Shown here one piece after another: positions 63,709 through 64,000 of a stretch of 64,000 nt of DNA (position 1 is its first letter; each line of letters begins with the position of its first letter). The DNA comes from Echinarachnius parma. Its lineage: Eukaryota > Echinodermata > Echinoidea > Clypeasteroida > Echinarachniidae. The translations under genes and the position numbers were made by a program. The notes beneath the pieces were generated by a model. The model saw nothing but the letters and a program-made list of their open reading frames with translations, was not told where the DNA came from and searched no databases. The DNA lies in NCBI GenBank assembly GCA_037951105.1, contig JBAMJV010005504.1, positions 248,001 through 312,000 on the forward strand. The letters are read 5' to 3'.

Positions 63709-64000
63709 ATCATTGAATATCAACATTACTTCGCCCCGAGTAGAGTACATTAATTTACCCTATTACGGAAAAAATGTATGAATGCTGGGCCTTGCTACAC
63801 AAAAATGTCTTAGCTACATGTACATGTATGAACAATGTCTGGCACAGAGCTAGGTTAATTAATACTGTACATACTTCCCACTTTCGATTTCTGACACTAA
63901 TTTTACCTTTCCTATTTTCAATTGTGCATATCCATGAAATAGTTGTGACAAAATTTACACTTTTTAGCGAATTATCTCCAGTCAATGCCATTTCTGATAT
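63709..64000. other. non-coding end of the window
   Basis: Nothing recognised. Confidence 0.4.

Overview
The window looks like part of the genome of a marine invertebrate deuterostome, most likely an echinoderm or hemichordate. This is inferred from AT-rich, intron-rich DNA, phase-1 EGF, sushi and SEA exons in a large secreted or surface protein gene, a DUF6589-type gene, and a very dense load of TTAA, Tc1/mariner-like and foldback MITEs. The species cannot be fixed from the sequence alone. No operon, CRISPR array or rRNA gene is present.

The left half (about 6.4-32.7 kb, minus strand) is one large gene, called gene A here. In transcript order it has a signal-peptide exon (32592-32670), three sushi/CCP exons (28.0, 26.8 and 25.8 kb), a run of 114-bp EGF exons (24.7 to 13.2 kb), a Ser/Thr/Pro mucin-like exon (12.8 kb), a 114-bp EGF-like exon (12.1 kb), a SEA domain split over two exons (8.1 and 7.1 kb) and another EGF exon (6.4 kb). 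I see no transmembrane exon. The EGF run arose by repeated duplication of a four-exon block (types W, Z, Y and X). Type Y has lost both splice sites in all four copies, and the youngest-in-transcript block is decaying. A further sushi exon (992-1222) with its intron duplicates the third sushi exon. On the plus strand at 51371-51449 lies a paralogous signal-peptide exon with a homologous upstream region, the start of a divergently oriented relative (gene B) whose other exons I do not find.

The right half holds a complete five-exon plus-strand gene (53058-58573, about 980 codons). It has an N-terminal CxxC pair, a DUF6589-like core with RNase H-type acidic motifs and a C2H2 finger, and is probably a transposase-derived protein. 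A short minus-strand exon at 60562-60768 may be the last coding exon of another gene (gene C).

Much of the rest is mobile DNA. It includes a 5'-truncated LINE nested in a TTAA MITE (3.3-5.7 kb), a Helentron/HINE-like element carrying ten 156-bp repeats (17.9-19.6 kb), a GC-rich TIR element and a 346-bp tandem duplication (20.4-21.8 kb), and a 1.97-kb TIR element with six copies of a GTCACGGCGTTAC motif and a cluster of AGGTCA direct repeats (28.6-30.6 kb). It also includes a young non-autonomous LTR retrotransposon with 620-bp LTRs about 150 bp upstream of gene A's start codon (32.8-37.6 kb), large foldbacks (31.1, 39.9 and 41.1 kb) and many MITEs from 38 to 64 kb. All coordinates were read by eye from splice motifs and repeats; no search was run.
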